Below, one piece after another: positions 52,238 to 61,205 of a stretch of 64,000 nt of DNA. The DNA is taken from positions 62,001-126,000 of the forward strand of contig JAAUZH010000039.1 in NCBI GenBank assembly GCA_014804675.1, in the 5' to 3' direction. The translations under genes were made by a program, and so were the position numbers. Source of the stretch: Lachnospiraceae bacterium. GTDB taxonomy: Bacteria > Bacillota > Clostridia > Lachnospirales > Lachnospiraceae. Position 1 is the first letter of the stretch. The number at the start of each line of letters is the position of its first letter. The notes beneath the pieces were generated by a model. It saw only the letters and a program-made list of their open reading frames with translations. It searched no databases and had not been told where the DNA came from.

Positions 52238-53701
52238 ATGTTTAATAAGCAGTCAGAGGAAGTTTCAAAAGAAGAGGCGCGAAGGAAAAAGAGAAAAAAG
52301 GCTCAATTACAGGCATATGGCATTTTGACAGCAGGTGTTTTGGCACTGGTTCTGGTGATAGTGGGTATTTGCAGTGGTGTAGGATTTATTGTAAAAAGGG
52401 TAAATGCAAGTAAGGCGGAGCAAGCTTCGGAAAAGAACGATAAGGCAAATGAGCATACGGTTTCCGGTGATGACGATATGGAGGAGGAAACCTTGGATCT
52501 GGCTGCACAGATTGCAGAAGCAAATGCCGAGGAAACGGAGCAGACTACGGAAGAACTGCAGGAGGAAGTGCTTCGCAATTATGTGGGTTCCTTTATTGAC
52601 AGCATGACAATCGAGGAAAAAGTAGCAGGATTGTTTTTTGTTACACCGGAATCGATTACAGGAGTGAAAACTGTAGTTGCTGCTGGAAGCAGTACAAGCA
52701 GTGCTTTATTGAATTATCCGGTAGGAGGCATTGTGTATGATGCTAAAAATATCCAGGATGCAGCACAGTTTAAAGAAGTGATATATAATACGAAAATATT
52801 TAGTAAATATGAGATATTTGTTGCATTGACAGAAGAAGGCGGAGAAACAGGACCTTTGTATTCCAGCGGACTGCTTACTGAGCCTGTATTGAGCCAATCG
52901 GAAATTGGCGCAACCTCAGGGGTGGCAGGTGCTTACAGCGCAGGAATATCCATAGGCACTACCTTGCTGGGGCTTGGAGTTAACGTGAATTTTGCTCCGG
53001 TTTCTGATGTGACGACCGTGGACAATGCTTTTATTGCGCCAAGGGCTTATGGAAGCGATGTAACAACTGCTATGTCTTTGACAAAAAACATGCTAAAAGG
53101 AATGAGCGACCAGTCTGTATATGGATGCCTTAAGTATTTTCCGGGACATAGTGATGTGACTGTGGATACAAGTAAGGGACGGGGCGTATCGAAACGAACC
53201 AAGGAGGATTTGGAAAAATGCGAATACGAGATGGTAAAGATGGCCATTGAGGAGAAGGTTCCTTTTTTGATGGTATCTCATGTGTCCATGCCTGAAATAA
53301 CAGGGGATAATACACCGGCTTCCCTTTCAGGAGCATTTATTACGGATATGCTTCGGGATGAATTGGGATATCAGGGGATTATCATAACGGATTATATGAA
53401 TAAATCGGCAATTGCAAAGTATTATAAACATGCGGATGCAGCAGTCATGGCAATTCAGGCTGGTGCGGATATGATATTAGTGCCTTCTGACTTTAAAAAG
53501 GCTTATGCCGGTGTGGTTGCGGCTGTAGAAGCAGGAGATATTACTGAGGACAGGCTGGATGAATCCTTGTACCGGATTTTCATGCTGAAATACAAAAATT
53601 CAGTGGATTATAGCGCAGTGCTGGAAGCGGAACAGTCCGGAAAGGAAGCAGGGGAAGCATCGGAATCCTCTTTAGACGAAACGGATAATGGTTCGGAGTA
53701 G
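52238..53701 (+). CDS. Membrane-anchored family 3 glycoside hydrolase, beta-N-acetylhexosaminidase type
   Basis: 487 residues, TTGGAGG before the ATG. One N-terminal helix (about 27-52), a Glu-rich spacer, then a GH3 domain (about 120-465). Key motifs are LGVNVNFAPVSDV, YGCLKYFPGHSDV (NagZ-type loop) and the nucleophile Asp in GIIITDYMNKSAI. The NagZ His/Asp pair is only partly conserved (PGHSDVTVDTSKG). It probably cleaves N-acetylglucosamine from wall fragments outside the membrane. Gene body ends in a strong terminator. Confidence 0.88.
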   Translation: MFNKQSEEVSKEEARRKKRKKAQLQAYGILTAGVLALVLVIVGICSGVGFIVKRVNASKAEQASEKNDKANEHTVSGDDDMEEETLDLAAQIAEANAEETEQTTEELQEEVLRNYVGSFIDSMTIEEKVAGLFFVTPESITGVKTVVAAGSSTSSALLNYPVGGIVYDAKNIQDAAQFKEVIYNTKIFSKYEIFVALTEEGGETGPLYSSGLLTEPVLSQSEIGATSGVAGAYSAGISIGTTLLGLGVNVNFAPVSDVTTVDNAFIAPRAYGSDVTTAMSLTKNMLKGMSDQSVYGCLKYFPGHSDVTVDTSKGRGVSKRTKEDLEKCEYEMVKMAIEEKVPFLMVSHVSMPEITGDNTPASLSGAFITDMLRDELGYQGIIITDYMNKSAIAKYYKHADAAVMAIQAGADMILVPSDFKKAYAGVVAAVEAGDITEDRLDESLYRIFMLKYKNSVDYSAVLEAEQSGKEAGEASESSLDETDNGSE

Positions 53702-53729
53702 GGAAGAAGTTATTAGAATCTGTTTATCA

Positions 53730-53780
53730 GGGCAGCTTTTGCCGGAAAGGATATTCCGGTTAAGGCTGCCGCTTTTTTTA
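53730..53780 (+). terminator. Two-part terminator hairpin after the GH3 gene
   Basis: GGCAGC (53731-53736) pairs with GCTGCC (53765-53770), with an inner CCGGAA/TTCCGG stem, followed by seven T. It lies between convergent genes. Confidence 0.85.
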
Positions 53781-54548
53781 TTTTGGCAAATATAATCTGA
53801 GAAAATAGAGAAGCAGTAAATGAAGCGGATAGAAGAAGTAGAACAGATATTTTATGGAGAGCCCTTTTTTTCCGTTGTAGAAAGGGATGCACAAAAAAGC
53901 AGGCAGGCAGAATGGTTCCCAAAGGAAACTGAAATATCCGACGATACATGCCATTTTTCTGTTATTATGATAGTAATAGAAAATAACGATTAGAACAATG
54001 CCGATGCCATAATAATCCGTTCTAAGTATAGTAGCCAATCCGATAAAAAAGAGTATAATAAATAAGCTGTTGGAGGTTTGCGCATTGGGTGAAAGTCCTT
54101 TGGAAAGAGCAAGCTGTTTTTGCTTTTCCAGTGCAATCATGCAAAGAAGCCCCAGAAGCAGGGTGAAAAAAACATTCTGCATTTGAAAGGAGAAGGGAGC
54201 ATTAAGAAAAGCAAGGTCAAAAGGGATTTCGGAAATAAGGGAAAAGAGAAAAAGCCGGCAGGCATATTTCTGTTTGCTTTTTGTATGGAAAAACCCTTCT
54301 ACCAACAAAAAGCAGTAAATGGGAAAGGCAATCCTTCCCAGATTCCGAAAGATCCGGTAAAGCCCATAAAGTGTCATAGGGCAGTTTTGCCATAAAGCTG
54401 TATTGCTTCCGGCAGTGCAGCCGGGAAGATAGTATAGGAGCCCGGCGCCAATGTGGTCTATAAGCATAGTGAGCATGGCGATGAGCTTCAGGCTGCTGCC
54501 GCTTAAGATTTGATAGGGAGCGGTGGTGTTATGGTCTGTTTCGTTCAT
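53778..54548 (-). CDS. TraX-family membrane protein
   Basis: 256 residues with eight or so helices. The pattern SSLKLIAMLTMLIDHIGAGL, LGRIAFPIYCFLLVEGFFHT and LFLFSLISEIPFDLAF is that of TraX, known in plasmid F as the enzyme that N-acetylates pilin; chromosomal copies in Clostridia are of unknown role, possibly acetylating surface polymers. Convergent with the GH3 gene; the stop codon lies inside that gene's terminator T run. Confidence 0.88.
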   Translation of the reverse strand: MNETDHNTTAPYQILSGSSLKLIAMLTMLIDHIGAGLLYYLPGCTAGSNTALWQNCPMTLYGLYRIFRNLGRIAFPIYCFLLVEGFFHTKSKQKYACRLFLFSLISEIPFDLAFLNAPFSFQMQNVFFTLLLGLLCMIALEKQKQLALSKGLSPNAQTSNSLFIILFFIGLATILRTDYYGIGIVLIVIFYYYHNNRKMACIVGYFSFLWEPFCLPAFLCIPFYNGKKGLSIKYLFYFFYPLHLLLLYFLRLYLPK

Positions 54549-54604
54549 GGATATATCCTGCTTTCTTTGTTGGGAATCCGGATTGCATTCCGGAGCCTGT
54601 CATA

Positions 54605-54650
54605 ATAAAAAAGGCTTAAATCTTTAGAAAACCTAAACATTTAAACCTTC
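54605..54650 (-). terminator. Rho-independent terminator of the tRNA-Gly gene
   Basis: On the reverse strand AAGGTTTAAAT pairs with ATTTAAGCCTT, with an inner TTTAG/CTAAA stem, followed by TTTTATT. Confidence 0.8.
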
Positions 54651-54657
54651 TCATAAG

Positions 54658-54729
<72 letters not shown>

Positions 54730-54769
54730 AAGCTATATTGCAATGTGATGTGTGCCACATGCAAGTAAT

Positions 54770-54798
54770 AATTTACCATATAAGATTTGGGCTGTCAA
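54770..54798 (-). promoter_or_regulatory. Promoter of the tRNA-Gly gene
   Basis: On the reverse strand TTGACA (54793-54798), 17 bases, TAAATT (54770-54775), about 40 bases before the tRNA 5' end. Confidence 0.75.
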
Positions 54799-54884
54799 CC
54801 ACTTTTTTTAAAAAAGTGGAATATTTTTACTGTTTATGGTAAAATGAAATATCAGTTGGGATATATGCAAATTGGAGGGATACT

Positions 54885-56483
54885 ATGAAGCTTACTTTTA
54901 TTGGTGCTGCCCACGAGGTAACCGGAAGCTGCCATTATGTAAATGCCTGTGGCAAGCATATTTTAGTGGATTTTGGAATGGAGCAGGGAGTCAATGTGTT
55001 TGAAAATGTTCCCCTGCCGGTAGATGAGGCGCAGATTGATTATGTGCTTTTGACTCATGCCCATGTGGATCATTCGGGAATGCTTCCGCTTTTGTACGCA
55101 AGAGGATTTCGTGGACAGATATTTATGACAGATGCTACTGCTGATTTGTGCAGCATTATGCTAAGAGACTGTGCCCACATACAGATGCAGGAAGCAGAAT
55201 GGAAGAACCGGAAGGCAAAACGTCATGCAGGGCTTGGCGAGGTAGAGCCTCCCTATACGATGGAAGATGCGGATGGAGTCATTAAACGGATTGTCCCTTG
55301 CCATTATGATAAGGTAATAGAATTATGCGATGGCATAAAAATCAGGTTTACGGATATCGGACATTTGCTTGGCTCTTCCAGCATTGAAGTCTGGCTTTCG
55401 GAAAACGGAGTGGAAAAGAAGCTGGTATTCTCAGGGGATATCGGCAATTATAACCAGCCTCTGATCAAAGACCCGAAAAAGACAGAGGAAGCTGATTATG
55501 TCATAATGGAATCCACTTATGGAGACAGACTGCATGGAGAGAGGAATCAGGACTATGTGGCTGAATTTACCCGCATTTTAAAGGATACTTTTGATAAAGG
55601 CGGTAATGTGGTAATTCCTTCCTTTGCTGTGGGAAGGACCCAGGAGATGCTTTATTTTCTGCGGAAAATAAAAGCGGAAGGGCTGGTGGAAGGGCATCCG
55701 GATTTTCCAGTATATGTGGATAGTCCTTTGGCGGTAGAGGCTACCGGAATATTTCATAAGAATATTTATAATTGCTTTGATGAAGAGGCAATGGAGCTTG
55801 TAAAGCAGGGAATTAATCCAATCAGTTTTCCCGGGCTGCGCCTTACGATTACCAGTGATGAATCTAAGGCGATCAATTTTGACGATACGCCCAAGGTTAT
55901 CATATCAGCCTCCGGTATGTGTGAGGCAGGACGAATCCGCCATCATTTAAAGCACAATTTATGGAGACCGGAATGTACGATCCTGTTTGTAGGATATCAG
56001 GCGGCAGGTACTTTGGGGCGTATGCTGAACGATGGTGTGGAGCAGGTGAAGTTATTTGGTGAGACAATTGGAGTCAGGGCAAGGATAGAGCGGCTGGCAG
56101 GTATGTCCGGACATGCGGATAAGAATGGACTGCTGGACTGGATAACGGGATTTACCAAAAAGCCTGAACGGGTCTTTGTGGTTCATGGAGAGGACAGTGT
56201 GTGCAAGGCATTTACTGAGTGCCTGGAAAAGGAGTATGGATTTTCCGCCTATGCACCTTACAGCGGCACAAGAGTAGACCTGGCTGGCAATACGATAGAA
56301 TATGCCGCTTCTCCAGTGCCAGTCAAAAAGAAAGCCGGCCATATTTCAGATGTTTTTGCCCGGCTTGTGGCAGCAGGACAAAGGCTTCTTAGCGTTATTC
56401 AGAAAAATGAAGGCGGTGCCAATAAGGAGCTGGCCAGATTTGCGGATCAGATCAATTCCCTATGCGATAAATGGGATAAATAA
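54885..56483 (+). CDS. Beta-CASP metallo-beta-lactamase nuclease (RNA processing type)
   Basis: 532 residues, TTGGAGGG before the ATG. MBL zinc motif LTHAHVDHSG near residue 56, GHLLGSSSIEV, FSGDIGNYNQP and MESTYGDRLH. The beta-CASP part has VVIPSFAVGRTQEMLY, VYVDSPLAVEATGIFH, IISASGMCEAGRIRHHL and LAGMSGHADKNGLLDWI. It matches bacterial homologues of the CPSF73/YSH1 nuclease family; such enzymes trim or cut RNA. The C-terminal 70 residues are helical and not conserved with RNase J. Confidence 0.92.
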   Translation: MKLTFIGAAHEVTGSCHYVNACGKHILVDFGMEQGVNVFENVPLPVDEAQIDYVLLTHAHVDHSGMLPLLYARGFRGQIFMTDATADLCSIMLRDCAHIQMQEAEWKNRKAKRHAGLGEVEPPYTMEDADGVIKRIVPCHYDKVIELCDGIKIRFTDIGHLLGSSSIEVWLSENGVEKKLVFSGDIGNYNQPLIKDPKKTEEADYVIMESTYGDRLHGERNQDYVAEFTRILKDTFDKGGNVVIPSFAVGRTQEMLYFLRKIKAEGLVEGHPDFPVYVDSPLAVEATGIFHKNIYNCFDEEAMELVKQGINPISFPGLRLTITSDESKAINFDDTPKVIISASGMCEAGRIRHHLKHNLWRPECTILFVGYQAAGTLGRMLNDGVEQVKLFGETIGVRARIERLAGMSGHADKNGLLDWITGFTKKPERVFVVHGEDSVCKAFTECLEKEYGFSAYAPYSGTRVDLAGNTIEYAASPVPVKKKAGHISDVFARLVAAGQRLLSVIQKNEGGANKELARFADQINSLCDKWDK

Positions 56484-56513
56484 TAAATGGTGGAAATGGG
56501 AAAGAGGTAAGAT

Positions 56514-57362
56514 ATGAGTATTGCAGATGAAGTATTTATTGGAATGTGCAAGGATATTCTGGAGAATGGCACGAGCACGGAAGGAGAAAAGGTAAGGCCT
56601 AAGTGGCAGGATGGAACTCCGGCTTACACCATAAAAAAATTTGGAGTAGTTAACCGTTATGACCTTCGGAAGGAATTCCCTATTCTGACACTTCGAAAAA
56701 CGGCATTAAAAAGCGCTACGGATGAAATGCTTTGGATATGGCAGAAAAAGTCCAATAACATTCACGATCTGCACAGCCATATTTGGGATGAGTGGGCGGA
56801 CGAAGACGGTTCTATCGGTAAGGCATACGGCTATCAGATGGGCATAAAACATCAATACAAGGAAGGCATGATGGATCAGGTGGACCGGGTTCTTTATGAT
56901 TTGAAGAATCATCCTTTTAGCCGCCGGATCATGACCAATATTTATGTTCATCAGGACCTGCATGAAATGAATCTGTATCCCTGTGCCTACAGCATGACCT
57001 TTAATGTAACTCAGAGAAAAGGGGAGGAGAAGCTTACCCTGAATGCAATTTTGAATCAGCGTTCCCAGGATGTATTAGCAGCCAATAACTGGAATGTGGT
57101 GCAGTATGCTGTTTTAATCCATATGCTGGCGCAGGTATGTGATATGCATGTGGGGGAATTCGTCCATGTGATTGCAGATGCCCATATTTATGACAGACAT
57201 GTTCCCATCATTGAGGAACTGATTAAAAGACCGGGCTATGATGCACCTGCTTTCTGGCTGAATCCGGATATTAAGGACTTTTATCAGTTTACAAGGAATG
57301 ATGTGAAGCTGGAAAATTATGTAACGGGAGAGCAGATTACGGGAATTCCCATTGCTGTTTAG
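56514..57362 (+). CDS. thyA: Thymidylate synthase
   Basis: 282 residues, GGGAAAGAGG before the ATG. Typical ThyA motifs: the catalytic Cys in NLYPCAYSMTFNVT near residue 160, RSQDVLAANNWNVVQYAVL, and the folate/nucleotide region HVIADAHIYDRHVPIIEEL. It methylates dUMP using methylene-tetrahydrofolate, producing dihydrofolate, which the next gene product reduces. Confidence 0.95.
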   Translation: MSIADEVFIGMCKDILENGTSTEGEKVRPKWQDGTPAYTIKKFGVVNRYDLRKEFPILTLRKTALKSATDEMLWIWQKKSNNIHDLHSHIWDEWADEDGSIGKAYGYQMGIKHQYKEGMMDQVDRVLYDLKNHPFSRRIMTNIYVHQDLHEMNLYPCAYSMTFNVTQRKGEEKLTLNAILNQRSQDVLAANNWNVVQYAVLIHMLAQVCDMHVGEFVHVIADAHIYDRHVPIIEELIKRPGYDAPAFWLNPDIKDFYQFTRNDVKLENYVTGEQITGIPIAV

Positions 57363-57388
57363 GAATATGGAAAAGGAGAGGTACATGG

Positions 57389-57877
57389 ATGCGCTTAATT
57401 GTAAATGCAGATAACAACTGGGGAATCGGATTGAAAAATAAACTGCTTGTGCGGATTCCCAATGACATGAAATTCTTCCGGTCACAGACCATTGGAAAGG
57501 TAATCGTGATGGGACGCAATACACTGGAAAGCTTTCCACAGGCACAGCCCCTTGCGGGACGCACTAATATCGTGCTTACAACAGACCCGGCTTATGAGGT
57601 GAATGATGCAATCGTCCTGCATTCCATGGAGGAATTGTGGGAAGAGTTAAAGAAATATGATGATGACGACGTATATGTGATTGGAGGAGAAAGCATTTAC
57701 AGGCAGCTGCTTCCGCATTGTAAGAAGGCGCATGTGACAAAGGTAAATCACTGCTATGAAGCTGATGCCCATTTTCCAAATCTGGATGAAAATCCGGAAT
57801 GGAGGAAGGTGGAGGAAAGTGAAGAGCATACGTATTTTGATTTGGAGTATGTGTTTGCTGTTTATGAGCGGGTGTAA
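57389..57877 (+). CDS. folA: Dihydrofolate reductase
   Basis: 162 residues, AAAGGAGAGG before the ATG. LIVNADNNWGIGLKNKLLVRIPNDMKFFR at the start contains the nucleotide-binding and Met20-type loops (read here in two parts), with catalytic Asp in PNDMKFF; VIVMGRNTLESFP and VYVIGGESIYRQLL follow. It regenerates tetrahydrofolate after the thymidylate synthase reaction and forms an operon with thyA. Confidence 0.95.
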   Translation: MRLIVNADNNWGIGLKNKLLVRIPNDMKFFRSQTIGKVIVMGRNTLESFPQAQPLAGRTNIVLTTDPAYEVNDAIVLHSMEELWEELKKYDDDDVYVIGGESIYRQLLPHCKKAHVTKVNHCYEADAHFPNLDENPEWRKVEESEEHTYFDLEYVFAVYERV

Positions 57878-57983
57878 GAGAGTGGATGCTGACAGGACGC
57901 GGCAGAGGGAGGAGGGCGGCTCCTACGTCCGCCATCCTATCAAACTCCCCATACAAAAAATGCAATTTCTTCCCCCATCAAAG

Positions 57984-58012
57984 TTGAAATACAATACAAA
58001 CAGTGCTATAAT
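57984..58012 (+). promoter_or_regulatory. Sigma-A-type promoter of ilvE
   Basis: TTGAAA (57984-57989), 17 bases, TATAAT (58007-58012), 54 bases before the ATG. Confidence 0.75.
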
Positions 58013-58065
58013 ACAGTGCAATGAGGCAGGGACAGGCTGCTAACTTAGATAGGAGTGACAAGGTT

Positions 58066-59094
58066 ATGGAAAAGAAAAACATTGATTGGGAAAATCTTGG
58101 GTTTGGCTACATAGAAACCGAGCAAAGATATGTTTCCAATTACAAAGACGGTGCATGGGATGAAGGAATGCTTACCAAGGATGCCAACGTGGTCATTAGT
58201 GAGTGTGCATGTGTATTGCAATATGCCCAGACTATTTTCGAGGGTATGAAAGCATATACAACGGAAAAAGGTGAGATAGTAGTCTTTAGGCCGGATTTGA
58301 ATGCAAAGCGTATGATTGATTCTGCTAGGAGACTGGAAATGCCGGTATTTCCAGAGGACCGTTTTGTGGATGCGGTAGTAAAAGTAGTGGAAGCCAATAA
58401 AGCGTATGTTCCTCCTTATGGTTCCGGAGCTACCTTATACCTTCGCCCGTATATGTTCGGAAGCAATGCGGTAATTGGTGTAAAGCCTGCGGATGAGTAT
58501 CAGTTCAGAGTATTTGCCACACCGGTAGGACCTTATTTTAAAGGCGGTGTAAAGCCTCTTACTATCTGTGTCAGCGACTTTGACAGAGCAGCGCCTCAGG
58601 GAACCGGAAATATTAAAGCAGGGCTGAATTATGCCATGAGCCTTCATGCCATCGTAACAGCTCATCATAATGGATTTGACGAAAATATGTATCTGGATGC
58701 GGCTACCCGTACGAAAGTGGAAGAAACAGGAGGAGCTAATTTCCTCTTTGTAACAAAAGACGGTAAGGTAGTGACGCCTAAATCAAACAGTATCCTTCCT
58801 TCCATTACCCGCCGTTCCTTAATGACGGTTGCAAAGGATTATCTTGGACTGGAAGTGGAAGAAAGAGAAGTTTATTTTGACGAAATCAAGGATTTTGCGG
58901 AATGCGGCCTATGCGGTACGGCTGCTGTAATCTCTCCTGTTGGAAAGATCGTGGATCATGGAAAAGAGATTTGTTTCCCAAGCGGAATGAATCAGATGGG
59001 CGAAGTCACAAAGAAATTATATGATACTTTAACGGGTATCCAGATGGGACGTATTGAAGCGCCTGAAGGCTGGATTAAAGTAGTGGAAGCATAA
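58066..59094 (+). CDS. ilvE: Branched-chain-amino-acid aminotransferase
   Basis: 342 residues from the ATG at 58066, preceded by AGGAGTGAC; a longer reading from 58021 starts at or before the RNA start. Fold-type IV PLP enzyme with YAQTIFEGMKAYTTEKGEIV, FRPDLNAKRMIDSA, the PLP-lysine region GNIKAGLNYAMSLHAI near residue 185-200, EETGGANFLFV and GLCGTAAVISPVG. It carries out the last step of valine, leucine and isoleucine synthesis. RidA in this window would protect it from 2-aminoacrylate. Confidence 0.95.
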   Translation: MEKKNIDWENLGFGYIETEQRYVSNYKDGAWDEGMLTKDANVVISECACVLQYAQTIFEGMKAYTTEKGEIVVFRPDLNAKRMIDSARRLEMPVFPEDRFVDAVVKVVEANKAYVPPYGSGATLYLRPYMFGSNAVIGVKPADEYQFRVFATPVGPYFKGGVKPLTICVSDFDRAAPQGTGNIKAGLNYAMSLHAIVTAHHNGFDENMYLDAATRTKVEETGGANFLFVTKDGKVVTPKSNSILPSITRRSLMTVAKDYLGLEVEEREVYFDEIKDFAECGLCGTAAVISPVGKIVDHGKEICFPSGMNQMGEVTKKLYDTLTGIQMGRIEAPEGWIKVVEA

Positions 59095-59133
59095 CATCCT
59101 CATAATTAGAATAAGCAAATATGGGTTGAAGAG

Positions 59134-59172
59134 GCTGTGGAAAGATTTTTAGTTTTTTCACAGCTTTTTTTG
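59134..59172 (+). terminator. Rho-independent terminator after ilvE
   Basis: GCTGTGGAAA pairs with TTTTCACAGC, followed by seven T. Confidence 0.85.
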
Positions 59173-59181
59173 CAAAATCTA

Positions 59182-59237
59182 TTGACAATTTTCTTAAAAT
59201 GTGTATTATTGTATTAGATGGATGATACAATAATACA
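59182..59237 (+). promoter_or_regulatory. Promoter and palindromic operator of the GntR/ABC operon
   Basis: TTGACA (59182-59187), 16 bases, TATTAT (59204-59209). Over the -10 and start lies a perfect 13-bp inverted repeat, TGTATTATTGTAT (59202-59214) and ATACAATAATACA (59225-59237), 10 bases apart. It is the expected kind of site for autoregulation by the YtrA-type repressor encoded next. Confidence 0.75.
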
Positions 59238-59252
59238 GAAAGGAGAAGCTAT

Positions 59253-59609
59253 ATGGCATGGAATTTGGAAAATGACAGACCCATTTATGCGCAAATCGTA
59301 GAAAAGATTCAGCTGCAGATCGTATCCGGCATGTATAGGGCGGGCGATAAATTGCCAAGTGTGAGAGAGCTGGCTGCAATTGCAGGAGTAAATCCAAATA
59401 CGATGCAGAAAGCATTTGGAGAGCTGGAAAGAAGCGGATTGATTATTACACAGAGGACAAGCGGAAGAATCGTAACGGAGAATGAGGAAATGATTGATAC
59501 TATTAAAAAGGAACTGGCAAAGGAACAGATAGAGCGTTTTTTGGAAAAAATGAGAGAATTGGGATTTGAAAAGAAGGAAATATTAGAATTCTTGCAAAAT
59601 AGTAATTAG
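59253..59609 (+). CDS. GntR-family transcriptional regulator, YtrA subfamily
   Basis: 118 residues, AAAGGAGAAG before the ATG. N-terminal winged helix: PIYAQIVEKIQLQIVSGMYR, DKLPSVRELAAIAGVNPNTM, GLIITQRTSGRIV; short helical C-terminus of about 45 residues without a large effector domain, as in YtrA. These repressors control ABC transporters encoded with them and are often relieved by cell-envelope stress. The palindrome at its promoter supports autorepression. Confidence 0.93.
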   Translation: MAWNLENDRPIYAQIVEKIQLQIVSGMYRAGDKLPSVRELAAIAGVNPNTMQKAFGELERSGLIITQRTSGRIVTENEEMIDTIKKELAKEQIERFLEKMRELGFEKKEILEFLQNSN

Positions 59610-59619
59610 GAGGGGACAA

Positions 59620-60321
59620 ATGAGTTCATTAGTGGAATGTAGAAATGTAACAAAATGCTATGTGAATGGAAGACCGGCAGTCTATAATTTAAATCTGACT
59701 TTGGAAAAGGGACATATTATCGGGCTGCTTGGACCTAATGGAAGTGGAAAGACTACCTTAATTAAGATGATGAATGGATTGTTAAAGCCTACAAGCGGGG
59801 AAGTTTTGATAAATGGAATTATTCCCGGACCGGAAACAAAGGCAAGGATTTCCTATCTGCCGGAGCGGACATATCTGGAAGCGCAAAGAACAGTGAAGGA
59901 TATCGTGGAGTTTTTTGGCGATTTCTATGAGGATTTTCGTAAAGACAGGGCATATGCTATGTTGGAGGCCCTTCATATAGAATCCAGTGCCAGATTAAAA
60001 AATCTGTCCAAAGGAACGAAGGAAAAGGTACAGCTTATTCTGGTCATGAGCCGGGATGCGGAGTTATATATTTTGGATGAGCCCATTGCAGGTGTGGACC
60101 CGGCAGCAAGGGACTATATTATAAGGACAATTATTGCAAACTTCAATCCGGCAGCCACCTTGTTGATCTGCACGCATTTGATTTCCGATATTGAAAGCAT
60201 TTTAGATGAAGTAGTATTTATCAGAGATGGCCAGATTACTTTAAAGACTACCGTCGAAAATATCAGGGAGCAGCAGGGAAAAAGCGTGGATCAATATTTC
60301 AGGGAGGTGTTTGCATGTTAA
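59620..60321 (+). CDS. ABC transporter ATP-binding protein
   Basis: 233 residues, GGAGGGG before the ATG. Walker A GPNGSGKTT near residue 37, signature LSKGTKEKVQLILVMSR (LSKGT in place of LSGGQ, common in this export subgroup), Walker B LYILDEPIAGVD. Its stop overlaps the permease start. The partner regulator is YtrA-like, so export of an antibiotic-like compound or a role in envelope stress is plausible. Confidence 0.93.
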   Translation: MSSLVECRNVTKCYVNGRPAVYNLNLTLEKGHIIGLLGPNGSGKTTLIKMMNGLLKPTSGEVLINGIIPGPETKARISYLPERTYLEAQRTVKDIVEFFGDFYEDFRKDRAYAMLEALHIESSARLKNLSKGTKEKVQLILVMSRDAELYILDEPIAGVDPAARDYIIRTIIANFNPAATLLICTHLISDIESILDEVVFIRDGQITLKTTVENIREQQGKSVDQYFREVFAC

Positions 60322-61127
60322 AGAAATTATTCGTACACGAATGGAAGGACAGCTGGAAGCTTGTAACCTTGTTTAATGGGATTGTGTTGCTGTTTACCAT
60401 AATCGGTGCGGTGGCTCTTTCTAACGGTAACTGGATTGGGGCGATAAACCGTAACGCATGGTATGCAGGCATCTATATGAGTTATTTTATGCTATACTAT
60501 TTGGCAATCCTGGCTTTGGGAACTGCTACTACGATTTATTTTCTGGTTCGGTTTTACAAAAACTTTTATACAGATCAGGGATATTTGATGCATACTCTTC
60601 CCGTTACGTCCCATCAGTTGATTTTATCCAAGGCATTTGTCATGTATATCTGGCAGCTGATCAGCGGATGCGTGATATTTATATCCATTTTGTTTTTAAT
60701 TAACAGTTTTCTATTGGGAGTAGGAGAGCCCAATATTTTTAAACTGCTGTCAGGGGTTGACTTGAGCGATGTGAATATAAGTTTTCTAAATGTGCTTGAT
60801 CTTTTCGTTGGAATTCTTATTTTCATAGGACTTCAGATTTTCTCAATCCTGTTCGGGTATTTGGCAATCAGCTTGGGGCAATTATCCAAAAACCATAAAT
60901 TGCTTTCTTCTATTGGTATCTACATGGGAATGCAGGTTGTATTGCAGATGATTTTTAGCATCTTTCAGGTAGGGTTCAATCTGGCGGCAGCTACTATGAA
61001 CTATACGCCTTCGGAAGGACTGGTGTTTGCTATTTTGCTTTTGATTGCCATTATTATTTTTGCGGTAGATGCAGGAATGTATTTTGGAAGCAATTATATT
61101 ATGAAAAATAAATTGAATTTAGAGTAG
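60315..61127 (+). CDS. ABC transporter permease subunit
   Basis: 270 residues, overlapping the ATPase gene by seven bases. About six helices with no long loops; N-terminal KKLFVHEWKDSWKLVTLFNG and YLMHTLPVTSHQLILSKAFV are typical of ABC-2-type permeases (compare the YtrC/D and BcrB groups). It probably forms the membrane part of the transporter with the preceding ATPase. The substrate is unknown. Confidence 0.88.
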   Translation: MLKKLFVHEWKDSWKLVTLFNGIVLLFTIIGAVALSNGNWIGAINRNAWYAGIYMSYFMLYYLAILALGTATTIYFLVRFYKNFYTDQGYLMHTLPVTSHQLILSKAFVMYIWQLISGCVIFISILFLINSFLLGVGEPNIFKLLSGVDLSDVNISFLNVLDLFVGILIFIGLQIFSILFGYLAISLGQLSKNHKLLSSIGIYMGMQVVLQMIFSIFQVGFNLAAATMNYTPSEGLVFAILLLIAIIIFAVDAGMYFGSNYIMKNKLNLE

Positions 61128-61153
61128 GAGGAAGCTTTGGGGCTGAAACTATT

Positions 61154-61182
61154 CACAAGCGGAAAAACCTTTGCATAGAATA
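61154..61182 (+). promoter_or_regulatory. Putative sigma-K promoter embedded in a terminator hairpin
   Basis: CACA (61154-61157), 16 bases, CATAGAATA (61174-61182). The -10 fits the Bacillus sigma-K form CATAnnnTA; the -35 fits the weak A-C element. RNA would start about 61189, at the beginning of the hairpin's 3' arm. Confidence 0.5.
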
Positions 61183-61205
61183 AAGAAAAATGCAAAGGTT
61201 TTTTT
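61164..61205 (+). terminator. Terminator hairpin containing the ribosome site of the next gene
   Basis: AAAACCTTTGCAT (61164-61176) pairs perfectly with ATGCAAAGGTTTT (61190-61202), 13-base loop. The 3' arm carries AAAGG, and the T run ends directly at the ATG (61206). It ends the ABC operon and can hide the ribosome site. Confidence 0.85.
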
